Source: Acidobacteriota bacterium (lineage in GTDB: Bacteria; Acidobacteriota; Terriglobia; Terriglobales; Acidobacteriaceae). From it: 64,000 bases of DNA. The first letter of the stretch is position 1, and every line of letters starts with the position of its first letter. The DNA lies in assembly GCA_021792135.1 (NCBI GenBank), contig JAJYVF010000025.1, positions 1 through 64,000 of the forward strand. The letters are read 5' to 3'. The notes under the pieces were generated by a model. That model ran no database searches. It worked only from the letters and a program-made list of their open reading frames with translations, and had not been told where the DNA came from. Position numbers and translations under genes: made by a program. Shown piece by piece: positions 60,541 to 64,000 of this stretch.

Positions 60541-63129
60541 TCACTGGCCGGCAATCCACTCCTGCAGTTTCGGCCCCTGATCTGCCCGCAGTTCAACACA
60601 GTCGTCAATCGCATCCTTCGCCCGCTGCAGCGCCCGGTCCGAGGCTCCTACCGGATGCGTACTCAGGAAATCCACCATTTCCTGCTTCTTCTCCTCGCTG
60701 CAGAACGCCCCCATCCCGCTCACCAGATAGGCGCCCATCCATTTGGTGAACTGCGCCTGCACGTTGCCCCAGTTCTGGCGGATGAAATCCCAGGCGACCT
60801 GGCGCGTCTCCGGGTTGCGCAAAGGAATCAACAGCTGGAAAATGGCGTCCTGATTGCGTACCTTGCCCGAAACAGCAAACTCCAGGGAGCGCCTCTGCAA
60901 CTCGGGATTGCGGAACTGAGCCAGCAGCCGCAGGGCGTCCTCCTGGATCTGCGGATTGTTGGAGGTTTCGTACGTGTGCTGCAACAGCTCGAAGAATGCC
61001 TTGCCGCCGTGCGTCGCAGCGACAGCAGCCGCGGTCGGAGCCAGCGTTGGATCTACGGAGGCCGGATTTTCCATGTAGCGAGTTGCGATCTGCTTCGCCT
61101 GGGAGATCACATCCCCGTCTTCGCCAATGTTGCCCAGCACGCCGAAGAGAGTCGCCCGCAGCTCCTCCGTTTCCGGCGAATCGTTCGGCGAGGACGGCCC
61201 CAGCCGTTCGTAGGCCGGCTTGAAGATGCGGTCCACCCAGGCCGCCAGCGCTTTGCGCTCCTCCGGGGTGCTCGCGATGCGATTATCGACCGCCGACATG
61301 GGACTCACAGCGTTCTCCACGACAGCGGCGCTGGTATCGTCCTTGACGGCTGCAGCAAGATTCAGATAATCCCCCACGGTTGCCTGATTAGCGCGCATAC
61401 GAGCCCATTCATTGCCCAGCAGGCTGATGCGTTCCTCCGGCGTGAGCGCAGTCTCGATTTTTGCGGCCAGCGTCGCGTATACGCCGGACGGCAATGCATA
61501 ACGGTAATAGCCCTTGCCCTCAGCGTCCGGGAAAAAGACGGCCGCGCCCGGCACGCTGATCGTTTGCTGCGCTGACTGCACCAGATTGCAATGCTCCTGC
61601 TGATGGCCCGAACCAAAGCACACCGGGACGAACCACGTCTGCGGCTCCGGCGCTTTCACATTCTGGTTGAGGAAAAAGCGGGACTCCGTCACCTGCACCG
61701 TTCCGTTGTGCGGCTCCCCGAAATTCAGCAGCGGAACTCCCGGCTCGGAGACAAAGCTCGACAGCACCTTGTCCACCGGCCGATGGCTCACCTGCGCCTG
61801 CGCGTTCCAGAAATCCTCGGCGGTCGCGTTCCCGAACATGTGCGCCGTCAGATAATTGTGCACGCCCTTCCGGAACACCTCCGGCCCTTCGTAGTTCTCC
61901 GTCATCAGCAGCACGGCCGCAGCCTTGCCGTAGCTGATCGCGTCGAACATCTGATTGATCTCGTCCGGCGTGTCCGCCCTCGCCCGAATCGGGCGCGTGA
62001 CACGCTGCGCATCGTAGTTCAATGTAGAGTCGAGGGTAGATTCGACATCCTGCGGGATATGCCACTCCGGATGCCACGCCGCTACCGGCTTGTTTTCCAT
62101 CCACGTGGCGAAGCCCTCGTTCAGCCAGATATTGTCCCACCACCGCATCGTCACCATGTCGCCGAACCACTGGTGCGCCATCTCGTGGGCCACAACCTCG
62201 GCGACGTTCTTTTCCGCTCCCACCGACGCGGTCTTCTCATCGATCAGCAGATCCGTCTCGCGGTAGGTGATGGCCCCAAAGTTCTCCATCGCGCCCGCCT
62301 CGAAATCAGGGATTCCGATCAGGTCCAGTTTGGGCATGGGGTAGCGAATACCGAAGTAGTTGTTGTAGTAGTGCAGCACGAACTCCGCCGCGGAGAGCGC
62401 GAAGTGACCGTACTGCACCTTATCCGGGGTCGTGCATACGCGGATGGGCGTCCCGTCGCTCTGCCCCGAGACGCACTGGAAATCGCCCACCAGAAACGCC
62501 ACAAGATAGGTCGACATCTTCGGCGTCTTCGCAAAATGCAGGGTGTGCTTTTCCGGCCCCGGTCCCGGCGTGTCGGACACGATGTTGGTGTTGGCAATGG
62601 CGGTATCGCCCTTGTCGATCACCAGCGTCACATCGAACGTGGCCTTGAATGCCGGCTCATCGAAGCTGGGAAACGCCCGGCGCGCATCGGTCGGCTCGAA
62701 TTGTGTCACCGCATAGTTACGTTTTGCTGTCTTTGAAAGATAGAACCCGCGCAGCTCATTATTCAGAATGCCGCTGTACCGGATCGCCAGGGCGGCGGGG
62801 CCTGCGGGCAGCGTTTGCCCGAAGTGGAAAGTCGCCTGCTCCTTCTGCGCATCCTCGGTTACGGTGGCCGTCAGTTGCTTTCCGTTCGCCTCGGCTGTAA
62901 CGCCCTCGAAGCTGATCTCCGCGGCGTTCAGCGTGATCGCATCGAGCGGCTGCCTGAGTACAACGTCGATCCTCTCGGTTCCGGTGAACGTCGCATCCTT
63001 CAGATTCGGCGTCAGTTTGATCGAGTAGTGCTGCGGGATCGCAGTATCCGGAAGGCGCTGTCCGAAGACTGATGCCACGGTGGCAAGAAAAAGGAAAGCC
63101 ACCAGAAGACGAAGCGATGAAGAACCCAT
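60541..63129 (-). CDS. Secreted M1-family zinc aminopeptidase
   Basis: 862 residues. Cleaves N-terminal residues from peptides. It has a signal peptide (LRLLVAFLFLATVASVFG), the exopeptidase motif GAMENFGAITYRE, zinc site HEMAHQWFGDMV (His315, Glu316, His319) with third ligand in WLNEGFATWMENK, and the C-terminal ERAP1-like helical domain (about 520-860) usual for puromycin-sensitive-type enzymes. The ATG at 63129 begins the signal; the frame upstream is non-coding. It contrasts with the zinc-less M1-like protein at 29.5-31.5 kb. Confidence 0.94.
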   Translation of the reverse strand: MGSSSLRLLVAFLFLATVASVFGQRLPDTAIPQHYSIKLTPNLKDATFTGTERIDVVLRQPLDAITLNAAEISFEGVTAEANGKQLTATVTEDAQKEQATFHFGQTLPAGPAALAIRYSGILNNELRGFYLSKTAKRNYAVTQFEPTDARRAFPSFDEPAFKATFDVTLVIDKGDTAIANTNIVSDTPGPGPEKHTLHFAKTPKMSTYLVAFLVGDFQCVSGQSDGTPIRVCTTPDKVQYGHFALSAAEFVLHYYNNYFGIRYPMPKLDLIGIPDFEAGAMENFGAITYRETDLLIDEKTASVGAEKNVAEVVAHEMAHQWFGDMVTMRWWDNIWLNEGFATWMENKPVAAWHPEWHIPQDVESTLDSTLNYDAQRVTRPIRARADTPDEINQMFDAISYGKAAAVLLMTENYEGPEVFRKGVHNYLTAHMFGNATAEDFWNAQAQVSHRPVDKVLSSFVSEPGVPLLNFGEPHNGTVQVTESRFFLNQNVKAPEPQTWFVPVCFGSGHQQEHCNLVQSAQQTISVPGAAVFFPDAEGKGYYRYALPSGVYATLAAKIETALTPEERISLLGNEWARMRANQATVGDYLNLAAAVKDDTSAAVVENAVSPMSAVDNRIASTPEERKALAAWVDRIFKPAYERLGPSSPNDSPETEELRATLFGVLGNIGEDGDVISQAKQIATRYMENPASVDPTLAPTAAAVAATHGGKAFFELLQHTYETSNNPQIQEDALRLLAQFRNPELQRRSLEFAVSGKVRNQDAIFQLLIPLRNPETRQVAWDFIRQNWGNVQAQFTKWMGAYLVSGMGAFCSEEKKQEMVDFLSTHPVGASDRALQRAKDAIDDCVELRADQGPKLQEWIAGQ

Positions 63130-63179
63130 TTGTACCTCGCCGACAAAGTCCTGATCTTTAAGGATAGCGCAGCCGGAAT

Positions 63180-64000
63180 TCACGATTCCCGGTAATTCAG
63201 CAGCAGCAGACCGATCACGATCAGGCACGCCGGCCAGAACCAGGAAGCCAGCCGCCGGGCGCGAGCCTGCTCCGCGTCTGCCGGGCTGTCGCCCAGGCGC
63301 AGTTCCAGCCATCGCCCCCATCCGGCCGCCGCTCCCAGCACGGCGATCGGCGTGTGGCTCAGCTCCGCAAACACCTCATCCGTGCCTTCGCCCAGATTGT
63401 GTGTGTGCGTCAGCAGCAGTGCTCCGCCGGCCGCGCAAAGCGCGGGGAAGATGAACCGCGCGCGAGGCCACCGCAGTCGTCCATTCTCCACCCCCCATTC
63501 GAAGAAGGCGAACGCGGCAATCAGGAATGCATACAGCCGATGCTCCAGTACATCCGGCGCGGTAAAGCTGGCCCAGAAGGGACGTGGTCCCAGCGGCCAG
63601 CATTCCGGATCCGCGCGCAGCAGGATGAAGACAGCCAGCCCAAGAAACAGCAACGGCCAGTTTCGGGCCCAGGCCTGTCCGGGGAGGCGCGAAACCAGAG
63701 CCAGCAGACCTGCAAGCAGCACGATCAGCCCGGCCCAGTGGTGGTTGTACTCCGACCAGGCTCTGTCGTTGGCATCGCTGATGCTGCCGCCGGTGAAAGC
63801 GGCCTCCGGCACGGCGATGCTCAGGGGCGTAGGCGGCGCGAGTTGCGCAAAGGCCGGCGTATGGAAGCTCGGCCATCGCCATTCCATTCGTTGCACAACG
63901 TCGTGGCCAACCAGGGTGTTCTGCGGTAACTCATCCACCGAGGGCGATTGCGCCGTCAGGGAGGCCGCTGCAAGAAGAACCGTGAACGCCAGCCCCAGTT
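63180..64000 (-). CDS. Membrane protein with conserved histidines, cut by the window edge
   Basis: At least 272 residues; the frame stays open to the end of the window, where the last readable residues (GLAFTVLLAAASLTAQ) look like the end of a signal peptide. Five to six membrane segments follow an extracytoplasmic region. Histidines sit at helix ends (YNHHWAG, LEHRLYAF, LTHTHNLGEG, LSHTPIAVLG), reminiscent of CopD or cytochrome b561-type membrane proteins, but I cannot place it in a family. It lies 50 bases upstream of the M1 aminopeptidase and on the same strand. Confidence 0.65.
   Translation of the reverse strand, partial: LGLAFTVLLAAASLTAQSPSVDELPQNTLVGHDVVQRMEWRWPSFHTPAFAQLAPPTPLSIAVPEAAFTGGSISDANDRAWSEYNHHWAGLIVLLAGLLALVSRLPGQAWARNWPLLFLGLAVFILLRADPECWPLGPRPFWASFTAPDVLEHRLYAFLIAAFAFFEWGVENGRLRWPRARFIFPALCAAGGALLLTHTHNLGEGTDEVFAELSHTPIAVLGAAAGWGRWLELRLGDSPADAEQARARRLASWFWPACLIVIGLLLLNYRES

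Noticed and set aside
59581-61575. Long plus-strand open frame of 664 codons
   Set aside because: Lies antisense to xerD and the M1 aminopeptidase, both with complete catalytic motifs; no ribosome binding site.

Overview
The window comes from a GC-rich Gram-negative bacterium, most likely an acidobacterium (Acidobacteriaceae type). The grounds are two Oar-like TonB-dependent receptors with an N-terminal carboxypeptidase-regulatory-like domain, several twin-arginine (Tat) exported enzymes, an LpxB/MsbA-like lipid A module, a long tandem ThyX-like protein, and a meso-DAP-type MurE (DNPR motif) inside a classical division and cell wall (dcw) cluster. The assignment rests on gene content alone.

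Left part (1-10 kb): serB, an aldo/keto reductase, a Tat-type beta-propeller lactonase-like protein, a berberine-bridge-type FAD oxidase, a three-gene DUF3299/ABC ATPase/FtsX permease unit, and a secreted amidohydrolase. Middle accessory part (10-28 kb): an M19 dipeptidase whose Tat signal seems to start at a non-AUG codon, a tandem pair of an uncharacterised family (one copy cytosolic, one Tat-exported), two TonB receptors, a Tat-exported SelA-like PLP enzyme and a cytochrome c. Between the receptors lies a patch of decayed DNA: a truncated sarcosine-oxidase-type gene, the first codons of an IS200-type transposase, and a group II intron whose reverse transcriptase has lost its catalytic core. 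An ornithine-lipid pair follows, with olsB broken and olsA intact.

Central part (28-44 kb): a cupin, an SDR without the usual YxxxK, then the leftward series fabG, MsbA-like ABC exporter, lpxB and an M1-like protein without its zinc site (envelope lipid group). Next come a TMEM175-type channel, a DUF2071 protein, a ThyX-like protein, an M3 peptidase, an RsbW/RsbV-type partner-switching pair, a small superinfection-immunity-family membrane protein and a glycine-rich secreted protein with 24-bp repeats.

Right part (44-64 kb): a leftward dcw cluster mraZ-rsmH-ftsL-ftsI-murE-murF-mraY-murD-ftsW-methyltransferase-murG with overlapping or close genes. It is headed by a readable promoter and a three-box MraZ operator, and closed by a terminator with a miniature group II intron remnant right behind it. 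Beyond mraZ lie an S4-domain protein, the overlapping recombinase pair xerD-xerC, an active M1 aminopeptidase and a membrane protein cut by the window edge. No tRNA, rRNA or CRISPR array was seen.
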